A DNA stretch of 64,000 nucleotides from JAQBVV01 sp965249205. Lineage in GTDB: Bacteria; Acidobacteriota; Vicinamibacteria; Vicinamibacterales; UBA2999. The stretch's first letter is position 1. The number at the start of each line of letters is the position of its first letter. Below, piece after piece: positions 34,850 to 44,118 of this stretch. The stretch spans positions 1,240,001 through 1,304,000 of the forward strand of contig CBDFLL010000005.1 in assembly GCA_965249205.1 (NCBI GenBank). The letters run 5' to 3'. The translations under genes were made by a program, and so were the position numbers. The notes below the pieces were generated by a model. It did no database searches. It saw only the letters and a program-made list of their open reading frames with translations, and was not told the DNA's origin.

Positions 34850-36190
34850 ATGCGGCGTCTGCGCAACGCGGTCCTCGCCGCGGCGCTCCTCTCCGCGAGT
34901 GGTATCTCCGGGCCCGGGTACGCCCAGGACCCGGACCGCCCGCTGGCCATTGTCGCCGAAATCGACGGCATCATTCACCCGATCTCCGCAGAATACCTGA
35001 CCGAGACGATCGATCAGGCGGACACGTCCGGTGCCGACGTTGTGGTGTTCATCCTGCGTACACCTGGTGGACTGCTCGACTCGACGCGCGCGATCGTGTC
35101 GCGGATGATCACATCGCGCGCGCCCGTCGTGGTCTTCGTGGGACCGTCGGGTTCGCGCGCGGCGTCGGCTGGCTTCGTCATCGCAATCGCGGCCGACGTG
35201 GCCGTCATGGCACCCGGGACCCACATCGGCGCGGCCCACCCGGTGTCGGGAACGGGCGAGGCGGTCGATGACACGATGGCCGAGAAGGCAGCCTCGGACA
35301 CCGCCGCCTACACTCGGTCGCTCGCGGCGGCGCGTGGGCGTAACCAGGTACTTGCAGAGGAGGCCGTGCTGGAAAGCCGCGCGTTTACCGACGGCGAGGC
35401 GCTGGAGGCGACGCCGACACTCATCGACTTTATCGCACAGGACCTGGATGACGTGCTGCGTCAACTCGACGGGCGTACGGTCACACGATTCGACGGCCGG
35501 ACGAGCACGCTCCGAACGGCCAACGCAGAGGTGCGGCGCGTCAACATGACGCGCAGACAGGAGTTTCTGGGCGCCATCGCGCATCCTCAGATTGCCACCA
35601 TGCTGCTCACGCTTGGCATGCTCGGCTTGACGATCGAGCTGTGGAGTCCAGGCGCGATTCTCCCGGGCGTCGCTGGAGGGTTATGCCTGCTGCTCGCGTT
35701 TTTCGCTTTTCAGATCCTGCCGGTCAGCACCACCGGACTCCTGCTGATTCTGTTCGGTCTGATCTTGCTACTTCTGGAGCTGAAGGTCCCGAGCTTTGGC
35801 GCGATGGGTATCGGCGGCACGATCAGTCTCGTGATCGGCTCGATGATGCTGACGCGCGACGCGATCCCCGGAGTCCAGGTCAGCCTCGGGTTCATCGTGC
35901 CGATGGCACTCGGCTGCGCGGCCATCCTGCTGTTCCTGGGCCGGCTCGCCGTGAAATCGCAACGACAACGGTCGGTGGCTGGCACCGAGGGCATGATCGG
36001 AGCGGTCGGAAGTGTCCGTGATGCGATCGAGCCGGCTGCCACCGGCAACGTCGACGTGCATGGAGAAATCTGGCGCGCGCGAAGCGAGCGTCATCTTGCG
36101 ACAGGGCAACCTGTCCGTGTCACAACGGTCGACGGCCTGACGCTCACCGTCGAACCGGCCAACGCCCAGGCGCAAGAAGGAGAACACTGA
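34850..36190 (+). CDS. nfeD: NfeD family membrane-bound ClpP-class serine protease
   Basis: This 446-residue protein has a signal sequence, a ClpP/SppA-like protease domain (about 30-230) with VVVFILRTPGGLLDSTRAI, GSRAASAGFVIAIAAD (nucleophile serine) and DDTMAEKAASD (lysine), then four to five membrane helices (about 240-375) and a C-terminal OB-fold NfeD domain. This matches the long NfeD type, known to cleave stomatin-like proteins in archaea. The next gene encodes just such a protein and overlaps the stop codon by one base (TGATG), so the two act together. Confidence 0.92.
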   Translation: MRRLRNAVLAAALLSASGISGPGYAQDPDRPLAIVAEIDGIIHPISAEYLTETIDQADTSGADVVVFILRTPGGLLDSTRAIVSRMITSRAPVVVFVGPSGSRAASAGFVIAIAADVAVMAPGTHIGAAHPVSGTGEAVDDTMAEKAASDTAAYTRSLAAARGRNQVLAEEAVLESRAFTDGEALEATPTLIDFIAQDLDDVLRQLDGRTVTRFDGRTSTLRTANAEVRRVNMTRRQEFLGAIAHPQIATMLLTLGMLGLTIELWSPGAILPGVAGGLCLLLAFFAFQILPVSTTGLLLILFGLILLLLELKVPSFGAMGIGGTISLVIGSMMLTRDAIPGVQVSLGFIVPMALGCAAILLFLGRLAVKSQRQRSVAGTEGMIGAVGSVRDAIEPAATGNVDVHGEIWRARSERHLATGQPVRVTTVDGLTLTVEPANAQAQEGEH

Positions 36191-36948
36191 TGGACCTGTC
36201 CCCGATGCTCATGATACTTCTCGTCATCGCCTTCTACTTGATCAGCTCCGTGCAGATCCTGGCCGAGTACGAACGCGGCGTGATCTTCAGGCTTGGCAAA
36301 CTTCTTCCTGATACCAAGGGTCCCGGCGTGGTGCTCGTGTTCAGGCCGATCGATCGGATCGTGCGTATGAGTCTCAGGACCGTGGTGTTGGATGTGCCGC
36401 CACAGGACATCATCACGCGAGACAACGTGTCGGTGAAGGTCAACGCGGTCGTCTACTACCGCGTCATCGACCCGAGCCACGCCGTCGTCGAAGTCGAAAA
36501 CTACAACTACGCCACGTCACAGCTGGCGCAGACAACGCTACGGAGCGTGCTCGGACAGGCGGAGATGGACGACCTCCTCGCGGAGCGGGATCGCCTCAAC
36601 CAGCAACTGCAGTCCATCCTGGACAAACAAACAGACCCGTGGGGCATCAAGGTGTCGGCCGTGGAGGTCAAACACGTTGATCTGCCGCAGGACATGCAGC
36701 GGGCCATGGCCCGGCAGGCGGAGGCGGAACGCGAGAAACGAGCCAAGATCATCCACGCAGAGGGCGAACTCATCGCGTCGGAGAAACTGGCGCAGGCGGC
36801 CGCGATCATCGACCGCGAGCCGGCGGCCATCACACTCCGTTATCTGCAAACGCTGACAGAGATCGCCTCCGAACAGAATTCCACGATCGTCTTTCCGCTG
36901 CCAATGGAACTGATGCGCATGATGCACCCGGGCGGCACAACGAGTTAG
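36190..36948 (+). CDS. Slipin / stomatin-like SPFH-domain protein
   Basis: The 252 residues show one N-terminal membrane helix (LMILLVIAFYLISSVQIL), then the SPFH/band 7 domain (YERGVIFRLGKL; VVLDVPPQDIITRDNVSVKVNAV; LRSVLGQAEMDDLLAERDRLN) and a coiled-coil with AEAEREKRAKIIHAEGE. It forms oligomeric membrane scaffolds and is the standard partner of NfeD. Its last four bases overlap the end of the convergent M1 peptidase gene. Confidence 0.93.
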   Translation: MDLSPMLMILLVIAFYLISSVQILAEYERGVIFRLGKLLPDTKGPGVVLVFRPIDRIVRMSLRTVVLDVPPQDIITRDNVSVKVNAVVYYRVIDPSHAVVEVENYNYATSQLAQTTLRSVLGQAEMDDLLAERDRLNQQLQSILDKQTDPWGIKVSAVEVKHVDLPQDMQRAMARQAEAEREKRAKIIHAEGELIASEKLAQAAAIIDREPAAITLRYLQTLTEIASEQNSTIVFPLPMELMRMMHPGGTTS

Positions 36949-39488
36949 GGCTCGGGTATTCCGACCCGAAACAGTTCGTCGGCAGCAATGAGAACCGTCC
37001 AGCGGAGGCGCTGCGGGTAGTCCAGCTCACGTGCCAGAAACTCTCGAACGATCGCGGCCGCCTCGGGCGACAGATGGCCACTGAGGAGGGCATTGGACCA
37101 GTTTGTGGGAAAGAAGATGTCGCCCGTGCGCTGGACCTCACGCAACAGATCGAGAGCCGGTGCGATAAAGCGCCGCGCGTGGCGTTCACGTAAGGGGTGG
37201 TTCAGGTACGCCAGCGACTCGACAGCCCACGGCTCCCGACGCCGATTCTCTACCCGGGTGAGCCGGGTGAACGCCTGTTCCCGCACAGCGGGATCCGCCG
37301 AGAGCGCTGGCATCACGAACGCAAACCTCGCTTGCCGATCGGGGTTCTGTGTTCGATCGTGCTGGGTCTGCAGGATCTCCTCCCAGGCAGGCACCTCGCG
37401 CACCGCCAGCGCCAGCGCCAGCGCGACCTCGTCCGTCTCGCCGAGTGGCAGCCCTTCAATCTGGTCGTCGCGCCGCCATACAGCCTCGATCAATGCGAGG
37501 CTCGCCGGCGTCAGCGCCACGTCCCTGAACGCTGCGAACCACGCCGCCTTCACGCTCCGGGTCGACGCGCGGCCGACGCCGGCCCAAAGCATAGCCTCTA
37601 GCGCTGGCGCGCGCCGTGCTCGCTCGTCAGCGTCAAGATGCACCCAGAACGCCCGGGTGACGTAAGTCAGCACCCGTTGCATGTTTTGCTCGTCGGTCTC
37701 AGTGGCAAGCGCGCGCACGGCCGCATCGAGGAAAGCGTCAGCCTCGACGTGCGATTCCAGCACGTTGTCCCACAACGTGACCCATGCACTCCCTCTGGTA
37801 AGCGGATCGCCGATCGCCTCAATGTGGTCGAGCAAGTACGTCCGGCTTACGTTGTCCAGAACGAAGAGACCGTAGCCAAGACCGGCACCACTGGGCAGGA
37901 TGAAGAGCGGCGGCGGCATGCCCACAGCCTGGAGAAGGGTGACGGACGTGGTGTCGAGATACACAGGGATTTCCCGAACCCCAGTCTCGTCGCCGAGGAC
38001 GACCTGTAACCGCTGGGGCCATACCAGACCGCGTTGCAACGGATCGGTCGCCGTGAGCGTGAGACGCGACACCCGGCCGCCTTCGACGAGCAGATCCGTC
38101 GTGAACTCCGGTCGGCCACGCTCCTCCACCCATACGCGGCTCCAGGCCGCCAGATCCTCGGGCGTCCGCGCGTCGAGGATGCGGATCAGATCGGACCACG
38201 TCGCGTTTCCGAACGTGTACGTGTTCAAGTACTCGCGAAGACCGTCGCGGAACACCGTCTCACCGGCGACCATCTCAAGCTGCCGCATGGCAATTGGCGC
38301 CTTCTGGTAGATGATCGCGCCGTAGAGTTGCCCGGCTTCGTCCAGGTTCGCGAGCGGCTGCCGGATCGCGTTCGTACCCGCCGTGCGATCCACCTGGTAC
38401 GCGGCGGGATAGTGCGAAAGCAGGAAGCGCAGGTCGTGATTGACCTCTGGAAACGAGGGGTTCACGATCTTCGCCGCCATGAAGTTCGCGAACACCTCCT
38501 TCATCCACACATCGTCGAACCATCGCATCGTCACGAGGTCGCCGAACCACATGTGTGCGGTCTCGTGCGCGATCAGGCTGGCCCGACCGAGCATCTGATT
38601 CTGAGTGGCCGACTCTTCCAGCAGCAACCTCTCCGCGTTGTACAGAATCGCGCCGGGGTGCTCCATTCCGCCGAACTGAAACGACGGGACCGCCACGAAA
38701 TCAAACTTGCCAAACGGATACGGGATACCGGTGTACTCCTCAAGCCACGCGAGCGCGGCCGCGTGCAGGTCGAAAATGGCGTCCCGGTTGCGCGCGACCC
38801 TCGCCGGGTCCGTCTCGCGATGGAACATCCTGAAGTCGCGCCCGTCCCGTTGCGCCGTCTCCACGGAAAACTGGCCGGTCACGAATGAAAACAGGTAGGT
38901 CGAGATCGGCTGCGTTTCCTCGAACCGGACCCGCGTCCGTTGCGCGTCCGACTCGGTCGCGGCTACCGCCCCGTTGGCGACAGCGTCCCAGCCGACCGGC
39001 ACGTCAAGAGACAGACTGTAGCGAGCCTTGAGATCAGGCTGATCGAAACAGGGGAACGCATGATGAGCGCGCGCCGGAACGAACAGCGTGTACAGGAACT
39101 CCTGGTCGCGATTGAACGGGTCATCCCCCGCAACAAAATCGATCGCGATTTCGTTTTCGCCAATCGTGGTCGCCTGTGCAGGAATCGTCAGGTGTCCGTC
39201 CCCGAACGTCACCGGCAACTCAACTCCGCCGCTGCGCACACTGCGGACGCGTTCACCCGGCTCCGCAAAGTCGATCACCACGCGGTGCGGCGCATCCAGG
39301 ACGAATCGGAGAATCGCACGCCCCTGCACAGGCTGGTCCGGAGCCGCAGGCACGACGAACGTCAGCTCGTAGCGCAGCGACCGGATGGTGCCGGCCCTCT
39401 CCCGAGCCAGAGCCTCAGACACGCCACGCCCAGGGGGCTCAGCGCTGAGCTGGCTTACCAATGCGGTGGCTAACAACAGACTCAACAT
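36945..39488 (-). CDS. M1 family metallo-aminopeptidase, exported
   Basis: The 847-residue protein has a short signal peptide (MLSLLLATALVSQLSA). The N-terminal beta domain leads to the exopeptidase region, here FGGMEHPGAILYN in place of GAMEN, and the zinc site HETAHMWFGDLVTM with the third ligand glutamate 18 residues later in WMKEVFANF. The helical C-terminal domain (about 520-847) is complete. Substrates are probably peptides in the periplasm. A TATCTT hexamer ends seven bases before the ATG. It is divergent from the cupredoxin-like gene. Confidence 0.92.
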   Translation of the reverse strand: MLSLLLATALVSQLSAEPPGRGVSEALARERAGTIRSLRYELTFVVPAAPDQPVQGRAILRFVLDAPHRVVIDFAEPGERVRSVRSGGVELPVTFGDGHLTIPAQATTIGENEIAIDFVAGDDPFNRDQEFLYTLFVPARAHHAFPCFDQPDLKARYSLSLDVPVGWDAVANGAVAATESDAQRTRVRFEETQPISTYLFSFVTGQFSVETAQRDGRDFRMFHRETDPARVARNRDAIFDLHAAALAWLEEYTGIPYPFGKFDFVAVPSFQFGGMEHPGAILYNAERLLLEESATQNQMLGRASLIAHETAHMWFGDLVTMRWFDDVWMKEVFANFMAAKIVNPSFPEVNHDLRFLLSHYPAAYQVDRTAGTNAIRQPLANLDEAGQLYGAIIYQKAPIAMRQLEMVAGETVFRDGLREYLNTYTFGNATWSDLIRILDARTPEDLAAWSRVWVEERGRPEFTTDLLVEGGRVSRLTLTATDPLQRGLVWPQRLQVVLGDETGVREIPVYLDTTSVTLLQAVGMPPPLFILPSGAGLGYGLFVLDNVSRTYLLDHIEAIGDPLTRGSAWVTLWDNVLESHVEADAFLDAAVRALATETDEQNMQRVLTYVTRAFWVHLDADERARRAPALEAMLWAGVGRASTRSVKAAWFAAFRDVALTPASLALIEAVWRRDDQIEGLPLGETDEVALALALAVREVPAWEEILQTQHDRTQNPDRQARFAFVMPALSADPAVREQAFTRLTRVENRRREPWAVESLAYLNHPLRERHARRFIAPALDLLREVQRTGDIFFPTNWSNALLSGHLSPEAAAIVREFLARELDYPQRLRWTVLIAADELFRVGIPEP

Positions 39489-39494
39489 ACCGTG

Positions 39495-39500
39495 AAGATA
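39495..39500 (-). promoter_or_regulatory. -10 hexamer for a leaderless M1 peptidase mRNA
   Basis: TATCTT on the minus strand ends at 39495, seven bases before the first base of the ATG at 39488. Confidence 0.4.
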
Positions 39501-39517
39501 CCAAAGACAAGGGCCGA

Positions 39518-39523
39518 TAGAAT
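39518..39523 (+). promoter_or_regulatory. -10 hexamer for the cupredoxin/HD-GYP/barrel operon
   Basis: TAGAAT ends seven bases before the GTG at 39530, which again predicts a leaderless message. Confidence 0.4.
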
Positions 39524-39529
39524 GCGACA

Positions 39530-40216
39530 GTGTTGATTTCCGTGCTGAGACGCCAGAAGCCAGTTGTGCTCACGCTCGCGGTCATGTGCGTCGCGGTGAC
39601 ACCCGCCGCGCAAGAACCCGCTGTTGTCAGCGGCCGCGTCGAGATCGGCATTCCGCTCACCTCGCGGCGTCCCTCGGCCGCGTATCCCACCCGGACGGTC
39701 GCCGCCCCCGCACTCGCTCCCGAATCGGAACGCCGCAATGTCGTCGTGTATCGGAGAGACGCCGAGCCGCAGGCGGTGCCCCCGATGCAGGTCGCCATCC
39801 GCCAGGAGCACGAGCGTTTCATGCCGCGAGTGGTCGCCGTCACGATCGGTTCCGAGGTCGAGTTTCCCAACGACGACCTGATTTACCACAACGTGTTCTC
39901 CTTGTCGCGCGTGAAAGCCTTCAACCTGGGACGGTATCCACGTGGCGAGACGCGGCGCGTACGGTTCGATGAGCCGGGGATCGTGAAGGTCTTCTGCGAC
40001 ATTCATTCACACATGAGCGCAACGGTGATGGTCTTCAACCATCCCTGGTTCGCGGTGCCCGACGAGACCGGACGTTTTGAACTGTCGGCGATGCCGGAGG
40101 GCAACCAACAGATCACCGCCTGGCACGCGCGGCTTGGCGACACCACACTTCAGGTTCGCGTCGAATCGGGACAGACCAACGCCGCCGATTTCGTGCTTCC
40201 CGTTCCAGAAGAATGA
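39530..40216 (+). CDS. Secreted cupredoxin-like protein
   Basis: This 228-residue protein starts with GTG and has a signal peptide ending VTPAAQ. Its middle is a plastocyanin-like beta-sandwich (about 80-175): FMPRVVAVTIGSEVEFPNDD, the histidine in IYHNVFS, and FCDIHSHMSATVMVF. This supplies His, Cys, His and Met ligands in the order of a type-1 copper site. The last 55 residues look like a carboxypeptidase-regulatory domain (GRFELSAMPEGNQQITAWH). Its stop overlaps the HD-GYP start (ATGA). An electron carrier or a copper/redox sensor partner is plausible. Confidence 0.8.
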   Translation: MLISVLRRQKPVVLTLAVMCVAVTPAAQEPAVVSGRVEIGIPLTSRRPSAAYPTRTVAAPALAPESERRNVVVYRRDAEPQAVPPMQVAIRQEHERFMPRVVAVTIGSEVEFPNDDLIYHNVFSLSRVKAFNLGRYPRGETRRVRFDEPGIVKVFCDIHSHMSATVMVFNHPWFAVPDETGRFELSAMPEGNQQITAWHARLGDTTLQVRVESGQTNAADFVLPVPEE

Positions 40217-41892
40217 GACGACCGCCGAAGCTGGTCGCGCGCACGCTGACAGCGGCGTTCGGCACGGCCGTGGTCGTTCTGTCAGTCGTCTTTGCCGTCC
40301 TGATGGTGGACGCCCGCAGCCGAGCCCGCGCCGCAGAGACAGAAAAGCTGGGCGTGGCGGGACGCGTGTTTACCGCTCTCGAGGCCAGACGCCAGCGGGA
40401 CCAGTTGGCCTCAATCGCCACGATCGCCGAGAATCCGACGTTGAAGGCGGCTCTCGACACGTATTTCACCGAACGCCAGTTTGCCAGCATACCCGTCGAC
40501 CAGCAGAACTCGCTGCGCGAAACAGTGCTCCTGGAGGCCGAGAAACTCGCGGAACTCACGCGGGCCGACGCGCTCGCGATTCTCGATGCCGGTGGATCCG
40601 TGTTCGCGAGCGCCGGGCCTTCCAGGGACCATTGGCCAGTTGGGACGCAGATCGTGCTTCCGATCGGCGACCCCTCCACCTTTTACGATATCGTCTCGCT
40701 GCCGACCGGCGCCTTCCGCATCGCGGGTGCCGCACTTCGATTCGATGACCGGGACATCGGAACGCTGATCATCGGCACCAGCCTGGACGCCAACTACGCT
40801 CGCGAATTGTCGAATCTGGCAAGTGCGGACGTCATCATTGCCATAGCCGGCAGCGTCGCCGCGAGCACGATCACGGAGCGTGTCGCCACGGCTCTGGTCA
40901 GCACCGACAGCGACACCGACGAGATCCGCTCCGCCGGCGGCGAGGAGTACGCAATCCGCACGCTCATTGCATCCGGTCCGGCGCGCATCTACACGCTGGC
41001 CTCGATCGATGCTGCGGCGGGCACGGCGACACGCGACGCGCTGATGGCACTGGGCGCCATCGCATTGGGTGCGTTTGTCCTCTCGGGGCTCGGCAGCTTC
41101 TGGTTGGCACGCTCGCTCACCGACCCCATCGATCGCCTGTCGAGCGAAGTCGCCGTGATGGCAGCGTCCAGGGATCTTCGCCGCCGTTTGCCTGCCACCG
41201 GGACCAGCCGGGAGCTTGACGCACTCGCCGGCGCGTTCAATGAACTCGTCGAGGGGCTGACCGCGGCGGAAGCCGACACACGCGCGGCGTACGTAGGCGC
41301 CATTCGGGCACTTGCAGCGACGCTCGACGCACGGGACCCGTACACGGCGGGTCATTCCGAACGGGTGAGCGCCCTGTCTGTACTGATGGGCAGGCACATG
41401 CAGGTGGAGGAGGCCGACCTTGACGTGCTCCGGCTCGGCGGCCTGCTGCACGACATCGGTAAGATCGGCATCAGCGACGAAGTCCTTCGCAAGGCGGGTG
41501 CGTTGACCACGCAGGAGTACGAACAGCTCAAGCGTCATCCGGCGGTCGGCGCCCACATCCTGCGCCAGGTGCCATTTCTCGCGCCACACATTCCTATTGT
41601 GGAACTGCACCACGAACGACCGGACGGCCTCGGGTATCCCTTCGGTCTGCGAGGCGACGAGATTCCCGTGACGGCGCGGATTGCGCACGTTGCCGATGCC
41701 TTCGATGCGATTACGAGCGCGCGTGCCTATCGCCCCGCCAGGGGGCCGGGGGAGGCGATTCTCGAGCTACAGCGCGGCACAGGCACAGAGTTTGATCCCG
41801 CGTCTGTCAAAGCGCTGATCGCCGCGCTGCCGCTCGCCAGCACAGCACCCGAACCGGCCCTGCAGGAATTGCTCGGTCGCCAGGCGGTCTGA
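40213..41892 (+). CDS. Membrane sensor with HAMP and HD-GYP (c-di-GMP phosphodiesterase) domains
   Basis: The 559-residue protein has a helix at about 13-33, a periplasmic sensor region (about 35-275), a second helix (about 278-300), a HAMP domain (about 300-350) and an HD-GYP domain (about 360-545). The catalytic set is present: GHSERVS, LLHDIGKIGI, HPAVGAHIL, HHERPDGLGYP and VADAFDAITSARAYR. It should hydrolyse cyclic di-GMP in response to a periplasmic signal. The overlapping upstream gene encodes a cupredoxin-like protein and the downstream gene a barrel protein, which suggests where the signal comes from. Confidence 0.92.
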   Translation: MRRPPKLVARTLTAAFGTAVVVLSVVFAVLMVDARSRARAAETEKLGVAGRVFTALEARRQRDQLASIATIAENPTLKAALDTYFTERQFASIPVDQQNSLRETVLLEAEKLAELTRADALAILDAGGSVFASAGPSRDHWPVGTQIVLPIGDPSTFYDIVSLPTGAFRIAGAALRFDDRDIGTLIIGTSLDANYARELSNLASADVIIAIAGSVAASTITERVATALVSTDSDTDEIRSAGGEEYAIRTLIASGPARIYTLASIDAAAGTATRDALMALGAIALGAFVLSGLGSFWLARSLTDPIDRLSSEVAVMAASRDLRRRLPATGTSRELDALAGAFNELVEGLTAAEADTRAAYVGAIRALAATLDARDPYTAGHSERVSALSVLMGRHMQVEEADLDVLRLGGLLHDIGKIGISDEVLRKAGALTTQEYEQLKRHPAVGAHILRQVPFLAPHIPIVELHHERPDGLGYPFGLRGDEIPVTARIAHVADAFDAITSARAYRPARGPGEAILELQRGTGTEFDPASVKALIAALPLASTAPEPALQELLGRQAV

Positions 41893-41894
41893 CG

Positions 41895-43010
41895 ATGATG
41901 GCCGCGAGCCACGGGGTACGGCGGGTGGTGGGTGGCGCGGTCATGTCCCGAGCTGTACGCGTCGCCTGCGTGTTGAGCCTGATCACGCCGATTGTCACCC
42001 ACGCGCAGGAGTCACGCCCTTCACGGCTGGTCGTCGACACGGTCGCTGTCTTCAACAGATCCGTCGATGGCGACGGTAACGGCACCACCGACTTGGTCGT
42101 CGATGCGATCGTGTCCGCCAGTCTCGGCCGAGGATTCGAAGCCATCAGTTGGCCTATCGCCCAGCGGCTCGCGGTGACCGGCGAGTGGAGCCAGGACGTC
42201 TGGATTGCGGCTCTGCGCTATGAGCGCCCGGGCGCCATCGGTCTCAGGATCGAAGGAGGGCTGCTCCCGTCGCCGCTTGGGCTTGCCAACCTCACCGCGC
42301 GCCGCGCACACCTGAATCCAACGATCTCGCAGCCCTCATCGCTCTTTTCGCCGTTGCCGTCACTTGGCAGCGGCCAGCCGCGACCCAATCTGCTCGGTGC
42401 CGTCTATCCCTTTGGTGGGCAGATTACGGTATCTAGCGCACGCTGGGATGCGCGCGCGGCGCTGATCGACACCTCGCCGTTGCGCAGACGTGGTGTCTTT
42501 GCTGACCCCAAGCCTCCTCGGTTCGCGAATCTAGTCATCGGCGGCGGCATCACTCCGTTCGTCGGATTCCGAGTTGGCGCGTCCGTGACGCACGGGGGCT
42601 GGCAGCGAGCGGGCGAGCGCCCTACCATCACCACCGATCAGAACGCGACGGTCGTCACTGTGGAGTCTGAGTTCTCGTTCGCACACACAACGCTGGCAGG
42701 AGAATGGATCCGTGACGCCGTAGACACTAGTTCGGGCCCCCGGATCGCGTCCGGCTGGTTCGTGCAGGGCCGACAGACGCTCACTCCTCGCTGGTTCGTC
42801 GCCGGGCGCGTCGAGCGGATCGCTTCGCCGCTCGTGTTGGCGGCTGGAGTACGACACCAACAACTGACCAGTAGCGAAGAAACTATCGGCTACCGGCTGA
42901 CGCCAGAGTTCACCGTGCGCGCCGGCCATCGCGCCCGCCGGAGCTTTGGCAGGCCGGCGTACGAACACCGGTTCGCCGTGTCTGTCGTCTGGTGGAAACG
43001 GTGGCTCTAA
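41895..43010 (+). CDS. Predicted outer-membrane beta-barrel protein of unknown function
   Basis: The 371-residue protein has a signal peptide (ending ITPIVTHAQ) and alternating hydrophobic strands ending in an aromatic residue pattern (FAVSVVWWKRWL), as barrels do. It begins two bases after the HD-GYP stop; a second ATG at 41943 would also keep the signal. I do not recognise a family; a porin-like channel is an inference from strand pattern. Co-transcription with the cupredoxin-like and HD-GYP genes suggests one functional unit. Confidence 0.65.
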   Translation: MMAASHGVRRVVGGAVMSRAVRVACVLSLITPIVTHAQESRPSRLVVDTVAVFNRSVDGDGNGTTDLVVDAIVSASLGRGFEAISWPIAQRLAVTGEWSQDVWIAALRYERPGAIGLRIEGGLLPSPLGLANLTARRAHLNPTISQPSSLFSPLPSLGSGQPRPNLLGAVYPFGGQITVSSARWDARAALIDTSPLRRRGVFADPKPPRFANLVIGGGITPFVGFRVGASVTHGGWQRAGERPTITTDQNATVVTVESEFSFAHTTLAGEWIRDAVDTSSGPRIASGWFVQGRQTLTPRWFVAGRVERIASPLVLAAGVRHQQLTSSEETIGYRLTPEFTVRAGHRARRSFGRPAYEHRFAVSVVWWKRWL

Positions 43011-43044
43011 ACTGGACTGCGTTCGGAGACCGCTCTCGCGCGGC

Positions 43045-44112
43045 TCAGAGAAAGAACACCCGCTCCACAAACCAGTAGGTGCCGGCGGCGATCACAACGA
43101 CCGAACCTGCGAGCTCTACGCTACGAGCGGCGGTGGAACTACGGTGGCGGACTGCGGCAAGCGCGCCCGCCACCACGAGCACGATCGCGAGCTGTCCGAC
43201 CTCGACACCCACATTGAACGAAAACAGCGACCAGCCAAGTGCCTCTCGTGGCAGTCCGAACTCGCGCAGCACGTTCGCAAAGCCGAAACCGTGCACCAGA
43301 CCGAACGCCAGTGCAACCCAGGCGCGCACATCACGGCCGGTCCCGCGCGTCAGATTGTCCGCCCCGACAAAGATGATGCTGAGAGCGATCGCCGGTTCGA
43401 TGATGCTGGCGGGCGGAGTGAGGAGCGCCAGGGCAGCCAGCGACAGCGTGAGACTGTGGCCCAGCGTAAAGGCTGTCACGATCCGCACCAGGGCCATCCA
43501 GGAGCCGCCCAGAAGGAGTAAGCCCACGAGAAACAGGATGTGGTCAGGCCCGATCAGAATGTGGCGCACACCGATTGGGATGAATGCCTGCACCACGGCC
43601 ATCGCGCCCTGCGTCGAACCGGTGTAGTACACCTGTTCGTCAGTGCCGGCACTGAAGATCAACTGACGGCGTAGTCCTCCGTCCTCGTAGATGTTCACGA
43701 ATGTCTGATGCGCCGAATCGTAGGGAAACATCCGAGGAAGGATGCGCACGGCCCCTGGGCGCGCGACAGGAATCCTGAACCGCAGCGATACGCCGTGCCT
43801 GTCGACTGCAGGCTCCATGCCGAGCCACTCAAGAGGCAAGGCCGTATCAGCACCGATCCGAAGCCGCGGCGTGATGAGTGCGACCACCCGATCGCGCGCC
43901 TGTGCTGCCTCAACGGGATCGAGAAGACGGTCGGCGGGTTCGATGCCAAGCTCGTAGGCCACATCGACAACGTGCAGCACGAGCACGCCCTCAATTGAGG
44001 TCTCGCCGATGACGACGTCAAGAAAGCTGAACGGCGCAGGGTGTGCTTCGGCCTCTCCAGTCCCGGCGACTCCCACCGTCGCCAGCACGGCAGCCGCAGC
44101 GAGCCAACGCAC
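43045..44112 (-). CDS. HupE/UreJ-like membrane protein
   Basis: From the GTG at 44112 the protein has 355 residues: a signal peptide (LAAAAVLATVGVAGTGEAEA then HPAPFSF), a periplasmic domain of about 150 residues, and seven helices with GVRHILIGPDHILFLVGLLLL, TAFTLGHSLTLSLAAL, ALSIIFVGADNL and FGLVHGFGFANVL. The histidine- and aspartate-rich helices match the HupE/UreJ_2 group, linked to metal transport. An ATG at 44196 would add 28 residues translated from a repeat element, so I reject it. Convergent with the barrel gene. Confidence 0.82.
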   Translation of the reverse strand: MRWLAAAAVLATVGVAGTGEAEAHPAPFSFLDVVIGETSIEGVLVLHVVDVAYELGIEPADRLLDPVEAAQARDRVVALITPRLRIGADTALPLEWLGMEPAVDRHGVSLRFRIPVARPGAVRILPRMFPYDSAHQTFVNIYEDGGLRRQLIFSAGTDEQVYYTGSTQGAMAVVQAFIPIGVRHILIGPDHILFLVGLLLLGGSWMALVRIVTAFTLGHSLTLSLAALALLTPPASIIEPAIALSIIFVGADNLTRGTGRDVRAWVALAFGLVHGFGFANVLREFGLPREALGWSLFSFNVGVEVGQLAIVLVVAGALAAVRHRSSTAARSVELAGSVVVIAAGTYWFVERVFFL

Positions 44113-44118
44113 CGTATG

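Noticed and set aside
40411..41688. 425-codon open frame antisense to the HD-GYP gene
   Set aside because: The sense frame has all HD-GYP motifs; the antisense product is basic, low in complexity and unlike any family.
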